Assembly (NCBI GenBank): GCA_937907605.1
Contig: CALCYI010000034.1
Coordinates: 12,821 to 76,820, forward strand
Direction of reading: 5' to 3'
Length of the DNA: 64,000 bases
From: an uncultured Clostridia bacterium
GTDB lineage: Bacteria > Bacillota > Clostridia > Oscillospirales > Acutalibacteraceae
This document shows positions 35,130-44,251 of this stretch, piece after piece; position 1 is the first letter of the stretch; every line of letters begins with the position of its first letter. The position numbers and the translations under genes are program-made. A model generated the notes under the pieces. The model was not told the DNA's origin, ran no database searches, and worked only from the letters and a program-made list of their open reading frames with translations.

Positions 35130-35283
35130 ACAACGAAGATACTAAGCGCACGCAAGCGTGCAACGAAGCAAAGCTGCGCTTGCAGAAGGACGGACTCCGT
35201 CCGTACCTGTTATAATGCTGTCTGCAAGACCCGACTGTTGACCAACGGTCAACTCTTCGTTCTTTCGTGCTTTCGCTCTCTGC
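35130..35283. repeat. Multi-hairpin palindromic repeat, copy D (reverse orientation)
   Basis: Opposite orientation to copies B, C and E. Order on the plus strand: GCACGC-AA-GCGTGC, CAAAGCTGCGCTTG, GGACGGA-CTCCGTCC, GTCT-GCA-AGAC, TTGACC-AAC-GGTCAA. With copy E it brackets the yfbR gene as an inverted pair. Confidence 0.85.
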
Positions 35284-35295
35284 CTGCTGCTCACT

Positions 35296-35324
35296 AAAAA
35301 CGGCGGTCACCGACCGCCGTTTTT
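35296..35324 (-). terminator. Terminator after yfbR
   Basis: AAAAACGGCGGTC-ACC-GACCGCCGTTTTT, perfect 13-base stem abutting the yfbR stop codon; T-runs on both strands. Confidence 0.92.
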
Positions 35325-35912
35325 CTATTTCGTATGTTCGTCAAGGGTGAGGTAAAATGCGGGAAGGAAGTTGTCGCTGAAATACTTAACCTCGGGGAGC
35401 GCGATTTCGGAAATTTTCGCCTCCTGCGCCTTAAGGGCAATTTCAAATTCCCTGTTTCCCATTCGCGTTTCCTCAATGCACTTTATAAGCGCGCTGATTT
35501 TATCGGCAGCCTTCACAAGCTTCCAGAGCTCCTCGTCGCCGCTTTGCTTTTCAAAAAACGGCTTGTAGGAATAGCGAAATTCCTCGGGAAGCATAGCAAG
35601 AAGCCTGTCGCCAGCGGTCTTTTCAATATCCTTATAAACGCTCTTGATTTCGTCGTTATAATACTTGACGGGGGTGGGCATATCGCCCGTGATAACCTCG
35701 GTAGTATCGTGAAAAAGCGCAAGCACGGCTGCACGCTCTGCGTCATAATTCTTACCAAACTTTTCGTTACCGATAAGGGCGAGCGCATGAGCGATAACCG
35801 CTACCGAGTGGCTATGCTCGGCAATATTCTCTTTTGAATTATTGCGCATAAGCGCCCAGCGGTCAATCAGCTTCATACGGTTGACCATTGCAAAAAAGTT
35901 ATAATTTTCCAT
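35325..35912 (-). CDS. yfbR: YfbR-type HD-domain 5'-deoxynucleotidase
   Basis: Metal-dependent phosphohydrolase of deoxynucleoside monophosphates, in the nucleotide salvage/clean-up role. Residues 1-35 (NYNFFAMVNRMKLIDRWALMRN) are characteristic of YfbR, followed by the HD metal site: EHSHSVAVIAHALALI and ALFHDTTEVITGDMPTPVK, with a late D in KAADKISALIKC. I chose ATG at 35912; a TTG at 35918 is possible. It is a single-gene unit between an inverted pair of repeat copies. Confidence 0.92.
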   Translation of the reverse strand: MENYNFFAMVNRMKLIDRWALMRNNSKENIAEHSHSVAVIAHALALIGNEKFGKNYDAERAAVLALFHDTTEVITGDMPTPVKYYNDEIKSVYKDIEKTAGDRLLAMLPEEFRYSYKPFFEKQSGDEELWKLVKAADKISALIKCIEETRMGNREFEIALKAQEAKISEIALPEVKYFSDNFLPAFYLTLDEHTK

Positions 35913-35940
35913 TATCAATTCTCAATTTCTTCGGTAAACA

Positions 35941-36112
35941 GTAAACGAAAATACGAAAGTAAGAAGAGCTGACCGCAGGTCAGCAGAAGGGTCTTGCAGA
36001 CTGCATTATAATGGGTACGGGCAAAACCCGTCCTTCTTCAAGCGCAGCTTGACTTCGTTGCACGCTTGCGTGCGCTTCGTTTTTTCGTTTTTTCGTTATT
36101 CGTTATTCTCAG
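35941..36112. repeat. Multi-hairpin palindromic repeat, copy E
   Basis: CTGACC-GCA-GGTCAG, GTCT-TGC-AGAC, ACGGG-CAAAA-CCCGT, CAAGC-GCA-GCTTG, GCACGC-TT-GCGTGC. The first stem has changed on both sides relative to copies B and C (TTGACC to CTGACC with GGTCAA to GGTCAG). The right edge covers the last codons and stop of aspS. Confidence 0.87.
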
Positions 36113-37883
36113 CTTTCAATTCAATACCGAGCTCGTCAAGCTGAACATCGTCGATATAAGACGGTGCGCCACTCATAAGCTCGCTTGCGTTTTGAACCTT
36201 CGGGAAGGCAACGACGTCGCGCAGTGAATCTGCGCCGCAGATAAGCATTGCGATACGGTCAAGACCGAGCGCAAGACCGCCGTGGGGCGGAGCCGCGTAC
36301 TGATACGCGTCAACGAGGAAGCCGAACTTGGCGTCAATCTCCTCCTGTGTCATACCGAGAAGCTCAAACATCTTAGTCTGCAAAGCGCAGTCGGTAATTC
36401 TCATAGAGCCCGAGCAAAGCTCTACGCCGTTAAGCACCAGGTCAAACGCTTGTGCCTTGACCTTTGATTTATCGGTATCGAGGTACTGTACGCTCTCGTC
36501 CATAGGCATTGTGAACGGATGGTGAGCGGCTACGTATTCTCCGTTCTCCTCATCAAGCTCAAAGAATGGCATTTCGGTAATCCAGAGGTAGTTCCACTTG
36601 CCCTCGGGGATAATGCCGAGCTCCTTTGCAACGATAAGACGCAGCGCGCCCATAATCGTAAGCGCCTTGCGAGTTTTATCGCTTACAAGGAATACAACGT
36701 CGCCCTGCTGAGCGCCAAGTGCGGTAAGAAGGGACTCAAGCTCGCCCTCCTTTAAAAACTTATTAAACGAGCAATTAGGCTCAGCGTCTGCCCAGCGGAT
36801 ATAGGCAAGTCCCTTTGCGCCGATACCCTTCGCATGCTCGGTGAGCTTATCAATTTTCTTTCTCGTATAAACGGAAGCGGCGTTCTTTGCAACTATTGCC
36901 TTAACCGCGCCGCCGTCGGCAATCGCGTTTTTGAATACTATAAAATCGGTTTTGTCAGCCCATTCGGACACGTCCTCAATAAGCATATCAAAGCGCGTAT
37001 CGGGCTTATCCGAGCCGTACTTATTCATAGCGTCTGCGAAGGTCATACGCGGAAGCTTTCCGAGGAGGTCAACGCCGAGAGTATCGCTCATAAGCTTTTT
37101 AATAAAGCCCTCCGTCATATCCATAATATCATCACATTCAACAAAGCTCATCTCAAGGTCAATCTGGGTGAACTCGGGCTGACGGTCGGCGCGCAGGTCC
37201 TCGTCGCGGAAGCAGCGCGCAAGCTGGATATACCTGTCAAAGCCCGCAATCATAGTGAGCTGCTTATATATCTGCGGAGACTGCGGGAGAGCGTAAAACT
37301 TACCGTTATGTATTCTTGAGGGAACTACGTAGTCCCTTGCGCCCTCGGGAGTTGACTTAATCATCATCGGGGTTTCAATCTCAATAAAATCGTTATCGTA
37401 GAAATATTCCCTCGCGATTTTTGCAATCCTATGGCGCATAAGGATATTCTTCGTCAGCTTTTCACTTCTGAGCTGAAGATAGCGGTACTTAAGCGTTACA
37501 TCGTCGCCCACCTGCTCGCTCTTTTCAATCTCAAAGGGCGGAGTTTTAGCCTTTGAAACAATACGGAAATCGTTTACCATAACCTCAATATCGCCCGTCG
37601 GGATTTCCTTATTTTTGCTCTCTCTTTCGGCGACTGTGCCCTTAGCGGCAACAACCCATTCTCCCCTTGCGGACTTCGCCTTTTCAAAAAGCTCTCTGTC
37701 CGTGCTCTCGTTAAAGGAAAGCTGGATAATACCGCTCCTGTCGCGCAGGTCGATAAAGATGAGGTTGCCGAGGTCGCGCTGGCGCTGTACCCAGCCGAAA
37801 ACGGTTATCTCCTCACCCACGTTATTCATATTAAATTCGGCGCAGTACGCCGTTCTTTTTAAGCCTTTAATTGATTCTCCCAT
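36096..37883 (-). CDS. aspS: Aspartyl-tRNA synthetase
   Basis: Bacterial-type class II synthetase of 595 residues. Order: OB-fold anticodon domain (VFGWVQRQRDLGNLIFIDLRDRSGIIQL), motif 1/2 core with FYALPQSPQIYKQLTMIAGFDRYIQLARCFRDEDLRADRQPEFTQIDLEMSF, a GAD insertion in about 290-420, and motif 3 with PHGGLALGLDRIAMLICG. The gene follows hisS by 4 bp. Its last residues (AENNE) and stop lie within the edge of repeat copy E, so the C-terminus may have been changed by the insertion. Confidence 0.97.
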   Translation of the reverse strand: MGESIKGLKRTAYCAEFNMNNVGEEITVFGWVQRQRDLGNLIFIDLRDRSGIIQLSFNESTDRELFEKAKSARGEWVVAAKGTVAERESKNKEIPTGDIEVMVNDFRIVSKAKTPPFEIEKSEQVGDDVTLKYRYLQLRSEKLTKNILMRHRIAKIAREYFYDNDFIEIETPMMIKSTPEGARDYVVPSRIHNGKFYALPQSPQIYKQLTMIAGFDRYIQLARCFRDEDLRADRQPEFTQIDLEMSFVECDDIMDMTEGFIKKLMSDTLGVDLLGKLPRMTFADAMNKYGSDKPDTRFDMLIEDVSEWADKTDFIVFKNAIADGGAVKAIVAKNAASVYTRKKIDKLTEHAKGIGAKGLAYIRWADAEPNCSFNKFLKEGELESLLTALGAQQGDVVFLVSDKTRKALTIMGALRLIVAKELGIIPEGKWNYLWITEMPFFELDEENGEYVAAHHPFTMPMDESVQYLDTDKSKVKAQAFDLVLNGVELCSGSMRITDCALQTKMFELLGMTQEEIDAKFGFLVDAYQYAAPPHGGLALGLDRIAMLICGADSLRDVVAFPKVQNASELMSGAPSYIDDVQLDELGIELKAENNE

Positions 37884-37887
37884 TACG

Positions 37888-39228
37888 TTATTCTCCTAAA
37901 CCGAAAAGTGCTTTGAAATCTATGCTTTCGCCGTTTATTTCCAAGTCCTTAAGCTGTTCATCCATACTCACGGAATAAAACGCGGAAACAAAGGTAGTAA
38001 GGTCAACCTCGTTTTCCTCGCCCGTTGACATATTCTTAAGAACCGCTTTATTCTTTTCCACCTCGTCGTCGCCGATAACCACGCTGTACTTTGCGCCGAG
38101 CTTATCTGCATACTTCATCTGCGCCCTTATTGAGCGCTCGTTAAGGTCGTAAACCGCGGAGAAGCCCTCCTCGCGCATATCCTTTGCAAGCTCAACCGCC
38201 GCAAGCTTAGCCTTGTCGCCGATAGCCGCGATAAAGAGATCCGGTACGGCGGGCGCGGGATAATCGCAGCCCTGCGCATCCATAACGAGCTGTAATCTCT
38301 CAAGCCCCATACCGAAGCCGAGCGAGGGCGTCTTTGCGCCGCCGAGCTCCTCAATAAGCCCGTCGTAACGTCCGCCGCCGCATACGGTACCCTGCGCGCC
38401 GATAGAGTCAGCGATGAACTCAAACACGGTTTTCGTATAGTAATCAAGTCCCCTGACTATTCGGGGATTGACGGTATATTCAATATTCATGGCATTAAGA
38501 TAGGACTTTACCTTTTCAAAATGCTCCCTGCAGTCGTCGCATAGGTAATCAAGAATTTCGGGCGCGTCCTTGGCTATTTCCTTATCCTCGGGGCTCTTGC
38601 AGTCAAGTAGCCTAATAGGATTGCGTTCAAGCCTTTCCTGACAGGTCCCGCAAAGCCTGTCCTTATACTGTGAAAAGTATTCCTTAAGCGCCTTATGATA
38701 CTGAGCGCGGCATTCGGGGCAGCCGATTGAGTTAATCTCAAGGTGTAAATCCTTAACGCCGAGCTCACTGAAAATCTGATTTGCGAGGGAAATAATCTCC
38801 GCGTCCGCAAGCGGCGAGGAGGCGCCGAAGCACTCTACACCGAACTGGTGAAATTCCCTGAGCCTTCCCGCCTGCGGCTTTTCGTAGCGGTAGCAGGAGG
38901 TGAGATAACAGATTTTAAGCGGAAGCGCGCCGTTACTCAGTCCGTTTTCAAGGAAGGCGCGCGCCGCGCCCGCAGTACCCTCGGGCCTTAGCGTGATTGA
39001 ACGTCCGCCCTTGTCATCGAAGGTATACATCTCCTTTTGTACAACGTCGGTGGTATCGCCCACGCCCCTCTGGAAAAGCTCCGTATGCTCAAATACGGGG
39101 GTGCGCATTTCCTTATAGCCGAAGTTCTCCGCAGCCGATATGCAGATAGCCTCTATGTATTGGTTTTTATGAACCTCAGACGGCAGAACGTCGTTGGTTC
39201 CCTTAATAGCTTTTGTAATTAATGCCAT
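37888..39228 (-). CDS. hisS: Histidyl-tRNA synthetase
   Basis: Class II synthetase, 446 residues. Seen: N-terminal IKGTNDVLPSEVHK, motif 2 region ITLRPEGTAGAARAFLE with CYRYEKPQAGRLREFHQFGVECFG, the HisRS-specific RGLDYYTKTVFEF and GGGRYDGLIEELGG, and an anticodon domain from about 325. Co-oriented with aspS, an arrangement common in Firmicutes. Confidence 0.97.
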   Translation of the reverse strand: MALITKAIKGTNDVLPSEVHKNQYIEAICISAAENFGYKEMRTPVFEHTELFQRGVGDTTDVVQKEMYTFDDKGGRSITLRPEGTAGAARAFLENGLSNGALPLKICYLTSCYRYEKPQAGRLREFHQFGVECFGASSPLADAEIISLANQIFSELGVKDLHLEINSIGCPECRAQYHKALKEYFSQYKDRLCGTCQERLERNPIRLLDCKSPEDKEIAKDAPEILDYLCDDCREHFEKVKSYLNAMNIEYTVNPRIVRGLDYYTKTVFEFIADSIGAQGTVCGGGRYDGLIEELGGAKTPSLGFGMGLERLQLVMDAQGCDYPAPAVPDLFIAAIGDKAKLAAVELAKDMREEGFSAVYDLNERSIRAQMKYADKLGAKYSVVIGDDEVEKNKAVLKNMSTGEENEVDLTTFVSAFYSVSMDEQLKDLEINGESIDFKALFGLGE

Positions 39229-39245
39229 TACGTTTCTCCTGAAAA

Positions 39246-39656
39246 TTATTTATTATAGCGTGGATTTACAATCTCTCTCCACTCAAAATCGCCTCTTTCA
39301 ACGCCTCTGATAAGCGCCTCAGCCGTTGCAATATTAGTAGCAAACGGGATGTTGTGAACGTCGCAAAGGCGCAGAAGGTCTGCGTCGTTGGGCTCCTGCG
39401 GCTTAGCGGTAAGCGGGTCGCGGAAGAAGATTAAAAGGTCAATCTCGTTGCACGCAATACGGCTTGCAATCTGCTGGCTTCCGCCCTGGGAGCCGCTGAG
39501 AAAGCAATTGATATTAAGGCCGGTCGCCTCTTTAACGAGCTTTCCCGTAGTTCCCGTAGCGCAAACGTCGTGCCTGCTGATAATTCCGCAGTATGCAATA
39601 CAGAACTGTACGAGTAATTCCTTTTTTGCGTCGTGTGCGATTAATGCAATATTCAT
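39246..39656 (-). CDS. Methylglyoxal synthase-like protein lacking key catalytic residues
   Basis: The 136-residue chain aligns end to end with Mgs[57 protein letters not shown]. However, the site that is GGDQQ in E. coli (catalytic Asp71) reads GGSQQ here, His98 is Gln, and Asp101 aligns with Asn ([14 protein letters not shown]). The phosphate-binding GTTGK and Asp20-equivalent HD remain. It may therefore bind a phospho-compound without making methylglyoxal. It lies between mrdA and hisS, in a run beginning with mreB; mgsA is often found beside this operon in Firmicutes. Confidence 0.8.
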   Translation of the reverse strand: MNIALIAHDAKKELLVQFCIAYCGIISRHDVCATGTTGKLVKEATGLNINCFLSGSQGGSQQIASRIACNEIDLLIFFRDPLTAKPQEPNDADLLRLCDVHNIPFATNIATAEALIRGVERGDFEWREIVNPRYNK

Positions 39657-39713
39657 ATTTTCCTCCTAAGTGCCATGGGTTTATAAGGTTTGGATTTTTT
39701 AACATTCTGAATA

Positions 39714-41753
39714 TTAACCGAGCAGAGTGCCCTCGGTCTGGGCGGACTTTTCAGAATTATTCTGGGAATAATAATAGTTGATAAGCGCCGCCGTAATCTG
39801 TGCGGTTGAGGTACCCGAGCCCGCAAGCTCGATAGCCGAGGCTATGCTGATTTCGGGATTCTTATAAGGCGCGAAGGTAATAAGGAAACCATTATTGTGC
39901 TTTACGCCCTTTACCACAACCTGCGAGGTACCTGTTTTACAGGCAACCTTTGTATCAATAAGACTGAAAATCCCCGAGGGACCTCCGTCCGTTGCTACCA
40001 TTCTCATACCCTCGCGTACAACGCTCATAGTGTTTTTGCTTACCTCGAGGGTTTTAACTACGTTAGAGCCCGTATCGCTTACGGTACCCGTCGCGTTTGA
40101 TATTCTCGACCTTACGAAGTGCATCTGGTACCTTGTTCCGCCGTTAGCTATGGTCGCGCAGTAATTGCAAAGCTGAAGCGGGGTAAAAAGGTTGTCCGAC
40201 TGGCCGATAGCCGCCTGAACGGTATCGCCCGGCCGCCATACCATATCGAACTTCTTTCTGTACTCGGGACCTGCGAGTATTCCCTTAGCCTCGGGAATTT
40301 CAACGCCTGTCTTTTCACCCAGCCCGAACATTGAGCCGTAGAGGTTCATCCTCTCGATACCGAGCTTCTGGGCGCAGTTATAAAAGAAGATATTGCACGA
40401 GTCGCGCAGCGCCCTGCGTACATTCTCTCCGCCGTGGGAGTCGGTACACTTAAACACCATTTCGCCGACATGGAACTGACCGCCGCAGTTAAAGACGGTA
40501 CCCTCGCCGATAACGCCCTCCTGAAGAGCGGCGGTTGCCATCATCGGCTTAAAGGTTGAACCCGGGGCGTACGAGCCCATAGCAAAACGGTTGTAAAGCG
40601 GAGCCTGCTCGTCCTTTGCAAGCTCGCTGTAATGCTCATAGTAATCGTTAAGGTCATACGCGGGATAGCTTGCAGCGGCGAGAATCTCGCCGTTATTACA
40701 GTTTTCAACAACTACGGCACCCGTTGACCTTGAGCTTACCTTATTACAGGTTTCACGCAGCTTGGTCTGTGCTACCTTCTGTAGCGCCTTATCGATTGTT
40801 AAAACTATCGTATCGCCCTGCGCGGGCTCCTTGGTTATCTCCTCGGTTACGTTACCTTTAGAGTCAATCGTTACGGTTTTTTCGCCCGGAGTGCCCCTGA
40901 GGTAAGACTCCATAGCAGACTCGATTCCCGACTCACCTATCTCATCGGTTATGCCGTAGCCCTCGTTTTTAAGGCGCTCATATTCCTCGGCGTTGATATT
41001 CCTCACCGTGCCGAGAATGTGCGGCGCAAGGGAGGAATCCACGTACTCGCGGTAGGGCACTACCTGAACGTCGGCGCCCTTATAGCTTTCGCTGTTTTCC
41101 TTGATTTCGGCAACCGTCCTGTCGCTTACGTCCTCTGCAATTGCAACGGGATTTGAAACGCTGAAAAGCAGACGCGTAAGCTCGTACCTCACGTTCATTA
41201 TTTCATATGCGGTAGTAAAGTCGCCCGCTTCGATATAATTTTCAAGCCCGTATTTTTCAACCGCGGCATCAAAGCAGTTCTGAGCCGTGGCGTAGTCCTG
41301 AAGATTAAGCATATCCTTACTCTTCATTTCCTTAATCATCGTTTTATACTTTTCATTATCCTTTTCTGTGATAAAGCGAGCCTGTCCGTTCTTATCAAGC
41401 TTAAGCGGAAGGTTACGGGCGTATTCTTCTTTGTTACGCTTGAAAAGATTGATGAGGTTTAAAATAATCCGATTTCTCTCCTCATTCTCCTCCGCCGACG
41501 GAAAATATGCGGCGTCAAGAATAATGCAGTTACCTTGTCTGTTGGTTACAAGGGGATTGCCGTTCCTGTCGACTATATCTCCCCTTGCGGCAGGAAGGGG
41601 CACGGTATAGGTTTTTACATTACTGTTCTGAGCGGCATAGAATTCATGGTTTATAACCTGTATATCATACAATCTGTATCCAAAGCCGAGCAGGGTTACG
41701 ACAACAAGGATTATCGCAATCGTAGTCCTTGAGCTTTTATAAATTCTGTTCAC
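39714..41753 (-). CDS. mrdA: Penicillin-binding protein 2 (elongasome transpeptidase)
   Basis: Class B PBP of 679 residues with an N-terminal membrane helix (residues 12-27), a pedestal domain, and a transpeptidase domain. Active-site motifs: SxxK in SYAPGSTFKPMMATA, SxN in RDSCNIFFYN, and KTG in ACKTGTSQVV. It cross-links peptidoglycan during side-wall growth. It starts at GTG (41751-41753) behind GGAGGGGGAGA and follows mreD in the mreBCD-mrdA operon. Confidence 0.96.
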   Translation of the reverse strand: MNRIYKSSRTTIAIILVVVTLLGFGYRLYDIQVINHEFYAAQNSNVKTYTVPLPAARGDIVDRNGNPLVTNRQGNCIILDAAYFPSAEENEERNRIILNLINLFKRNKEEYARNLPLKLDKNGQARFITEKDNEKYKTMIKEMKSKDMLNLQDYATAQNCFDAAVEKYGLENYIEAGDFTTAYEIMNVRYELTRLLFSVSNPVAIAEDVSDRTVAEIKENSESYKGADVQVVPYREYVDSSLAPHILGTVRNINAEEYERLKNEGYGITDEIGESGIESAMESYLRGTPGEKTVTIDSKGNVTEEITKEPAQGDTIVLTIDKALQKVAQTKLRETCNKVSSRSTGAVVVENCNNGEILAAASYPAYDLNDYYEHYSELAKDEQAPLYNRFAMGSYAPGSTFKPMMATAALQEGVIGEGTVFNCGGQFHVGEMVFKCTDSHGGENVRRALRDSCNIFFYNCAQKLGIERMNLYGSMFGLGEKTGVEIPEAKGILAGPEYRKKFDMVWRPGDTVQAAIGQSDNLFTPLQLCNYCATIANGGTRYQMHFVRSRISNATGTVSDTGSNVVKTLEVSKNTMSVVREGMRMVATDGGPSGIFSLIDTKVACKTGTSQVVVKGVKHNNGFLITFAPYKNPEISIASAIELAGSGTSTAQITAALINYYYSQNNSEKSAQTEGTLLG

Positions 41754-41785
41754 TCTCCCCCTCCTTTCAAAAATTTTATGTCAGA

Positions 41786-42313
41786 CTATACCTCCTTCGC
41801 TCTCCTGTTAAGCCTTTTCTGAAGCGCGGTTAGGGCTAAATAAATAACGGGAGTTACGGCGAGAGTATAGATAATACTCGGTATATAAAAATGCGCAAGC
41901 ACTGTTCCCGCCCCCTCCTTAGAGGGTATGAGAACGTATAAAATCCAGTACAAAAGCACGTAGATAATAATTACCGCTGCTGACGCGAGCATGGAAAACT
42001 GAAAGTTATTCCTGAAAAGATACTCGACGAGCGCCGACAGCGTAAAGCATGCGAGCATAAGGAAAAAGCAGGAATAGCCCCTGTGCTGAGCGGAGAACAT
42101 ATCGAGCATCGCGCCCGCAAATAGTCCGAGCAGCGATGCCGCCCACTCATGCTCATAAAGCGCGATAATTACGGCAACGGGCAGCACGATAAAGCACCTC
42201 GCGCCGAAGATTTCAAGCCTTGCGGCAAATACGTTTTGAAGAATTGCGGCTGCCGTAAGGACAAGACAGTAAACCGTATATTTAATTGTTTTATCCCTGT
42301 ATGACAGTTCCAT
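41786..42313 (-). CDS. mreD: Rod shape-determining protein MreD
   Basis: A 175-residue membrane protein with about five or six helices. Includes FIVLPVAVIIALYEHEWAASLLGLFAGAMLDMFSA, the charged/Gly turn typical of MreD, and a basic C-terminus. Position between mreC and mrdA confirms the call. Confidence 0.92.
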   Translation of the reverse strand: MELSYRDKTIKYTVYCLVLTAAAILQNVFAARLEIFGARCFIVLPVAVIIALYEHEWAASLLGLFAGAMLDMFSAQHRGYSCFFLMLACFTLSALVEYLFRNNFQFSMLASAAVIIIYVLLYWILYVLIPSKEGAGTVLAHFYIPSIIYTLAVTPVIYLALTALQKRLNRRAKEV

Positions 42314-42327
42314 AGCAAAATTCCGAA

Positions 42328-43155
42328 TTAATAATCAGTTACAACAAGGCAGTCGGTAAGACGGTCAAAATCAACCTCCGGATTAATCCTTGCATAGGTT
42401 GAAATATCGCTCGTTTCGTCGGACACCTCGTCAACGGTGCCGATTACGAAGCCCTTGGGCACCTTGCCGCCGATACCTGCGGAGCAGATAATCGAGCCGT
42501 AGGCGACCTGTGTAGTTGAGGAGAGGTTCGCCATTTTGCACCGTCCGCTCTCGGCGAGCTTAGCATTACCCGTAACGTAGGAAACCTCGCCCGAAATAAT
42601 CTCATACGCAGAAACGTTAAAATCGGGATTGAGTACGGTCTTAACCACGCTGTAATCGGGGTACACCTTATCAATTACGCCGACAAGGTTTTTCCTGTAA
42701 ATTACGGCGTTTCCCTCTTTAATTCCGCTAAGGGAGCCCTTGCTAATTGAAAAGGATTTGAATATATCCTGACTGTCCCGCGCGATTACGGAGACCTTTT
42801 CGAACTTATAATTTGCGTCGGTATTCTTAAGCTCAAGCGCATCCTTATAAAGCTCGTTCTGGTTTTTCATATCCTCATAATCCGCAAGCTGAGCCTTATA
42901 ATTAGCGATTTGCTCCTCAAGCTGTTCTATTTTCTTTTCATAATCCGCGTCCGCTTCAATTCCTCCGAAGGCGGAATCAAGCACCTCGCCGAATTTTTCG
43001 GCAACGTAGTGGAACGGAGACAGGATAGTGCCGACGACCGTGGACTGCGCAGTTTCGCTGTGACCGAAAAGCCCCGCGATGAGCGCTCCCAAAAGGAGCA
43101 GCCCCGCTATCGCCGTAATAATCCTGAAGCGGCTGCTTTTAAAAATCGACTTCAT
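42328..43155 (-). CDS. mreC: Rod shape-determining protein MreC
   Basis: Membrane-anchored periplasmic-side scaffold of the elongasome. One helix near residues 10-28, a coiled coil near 70-105 (YEKKIEQLEEQIANYKAQLADYEDMKNQ), and the beta-barrel domain with ARDSQDIFKSFSISKGSLSGIKEGNAVI and GLVGVIDKV-type repeats. I used the ATG at 43155, nine bases after AGAGG and just past the mreB stop; the longer reading to 43212 would overlap mreB. Confidence 0.94.
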   Translation of the reverse strand: MKSIFKSSRFRIITAIAGLLLLGALIAGLFGHSETAQSTVVGTILSPFHYVAEKFGEVLDSAFGGIEADADYEKKIEQLEEQIANYKAQLADYEDMKNQNELYKDALELKNTDANYKFEKVSVIARDSQDIFKSFSISKGSLSGIKEGNAVIYRKNLVGVIDKVYPDYSVVKTVLNPDFNVSAYEIISGEVSYVTGNAKLAESGRCKMANLSSTTQVAYGSIICSAGIGGKVPKGFVIGTVDEVSDETSDISTYARINPEVDFDRLTDCLVVTDY

Positions 43156-43160
43156 ATGTA

Positions 43161-44138
43161 TTATCCTCTTCTGAGCTGGATTGAGGTACCGACCGCTACG
43201 CACTCCTCGCACTTATCGGGTACCGTTACGGGAATGGCAATTTCCTCTTCAATCTTGTCCCTCAGACCTCTGAGCTTTGCGCCGCCGCCCGTGAGATAAA
43301 TTCCGCGGTCAAGGATATCCGCCGCAAGCTCGGGCAGAGTAGCCTCAAGCGTTTCCTTAATAGCTACAATGATTTCATCGGCAAGAGGAATAAGCACCTC
43401 TCTTATATCGGCTGAGGTAACCTCTGCAGAGCCCGGAAGTCCGTCCTCAAGCTGCCTTCCCCTTACCTCCATAGCCGCCTCGCCGTCGTACTCTGCAACG
43501 GAGCCGAGCTTAAGCTTAATATCCTCGGCGGTTCTGTCTCCGATAAGGAGGCTGTGAGTTTTCTTCATATATTCAACAATTGCATTATCAAACGCATCGC
43601 CGCCGATTTTTTCGCTCCTGCAGGACGCGACGTTACCGAGCGTGATTACCGCAATATCGCAGGTACCGCCGCCGATATCTACAATCATTGAGCCCGTCGG
43701 CTCAAACACGGGAAGCCCCGCGCCGAGAGCCGCCGCCATTGGCGCTTCGACAAGCTCAACCTCCTGTGCGCCCGCGCTCCTTACGGCATCCTCAACGGCA
43801 CGCCTTTCAACCTCGGTTATCGAGCACGGAACGCTGACAACAACGCGGGTTTTGGTAAACATTCCCCTTCTGCTTGAACGGCGCATAAAATCGTGGAGCA
43901 TATCGCTCGTCATATCAAAGTCGGCGATAACGCCCTCCCTTATCGGCATTACGGGCACGATTGAGCCCGGAGTTCTGCCTATCATTTTTTTAGCCTCAAC
44001 GCCCGTTGCAAGCACATTCTTGGTCTTGACGTCAACCGCGGCGACGCTCGGCTCGTTAATAATAATTCTGCCTCTCTGGTCGGCTACGAGCGTTGTCGAG
44101 GTGCCGAGGTCAATACCTATATCACGTGAAAAAATCAT
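43161..44138 (-). CDS. mreB: Rod shape-determining protein MreB (actin homologue)
   Basis: A 325-residue actin-like ATPase that organises side-wall synthesis. Seen: phosphate 1 DIGIDLGTSTTLVA, connect 1, VVVSVPCSITEVERRAVEDA, phosphate 2 MIVDIGGGTCDIAVITLG, and adenosine motif IYLTGGGAKLRGL. First gene of mreB-mreC-mreD-mrdA. A promoter lies at 44192-44219. The family is unambiguous; it could be the MreB or Mbl paralogue, but the operon suggests MreB. Confidence 0.96.
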   Translation of the reverse strand: MIFSRDIGIDLGTSTTLVADQRGRIIINEPSVAAVDVKTKNVLATGVEAKKMIGRTPGSIVPVMPIREGVIADFDMTSDMLHDFMRRSSRRGMFTKTRVVVSVPCSITEVERRAVEDAVRSAGAQEVELVEAPMAAALGAGLPVFEPTGSMIVDIGGGTCDIAVITLGNVASCRSEKIGGDAFDNAIVEYMKKTHSLLIGDRTAEDIKLKLGSVAEYDGEAAMEVRGRQLEDGLPGSAEVTSADIREVLIPLADEIIVAIKETLEATLPELAADILDRGIYLTGGGAKLRGLRDKIEEEIAIPVTVPDKCEECVAVGTSIQLRRG

Positions 44139-44191
44139 TATATATTCCCCTTAAATATTACCGTTAATTTAAGTAAGCGTAAACTTTTAGG

Positions 44192-44219
44192 AATATATTA
44201 TATAATATTGGACTGTCAA
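44192..44219 (-). promoter_or_regulatory. Promoter for mreBCD-mrdA
   Basis: Minus strand TTGACA, 16 bp, TATATT, about 54 bp upstream of the mreB ATG. Confidence 0.65.
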
Positions 44220-44251
44220 TCTCAATAGTAAATTTTAAAATTTAAATAAAA

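Noticed and set aside
35030..35310. Short frames across repeat copy D
   Set aside because: They start inside the 54-residue gene or the repeat, have no ribosome site and are low-complexity translations of hairpins.
39246..39656. Ordinary methylglyoxal synthase call
   Set aside because: The fold matches but three active-site positions differ, so the enzymatic name would claim too much.
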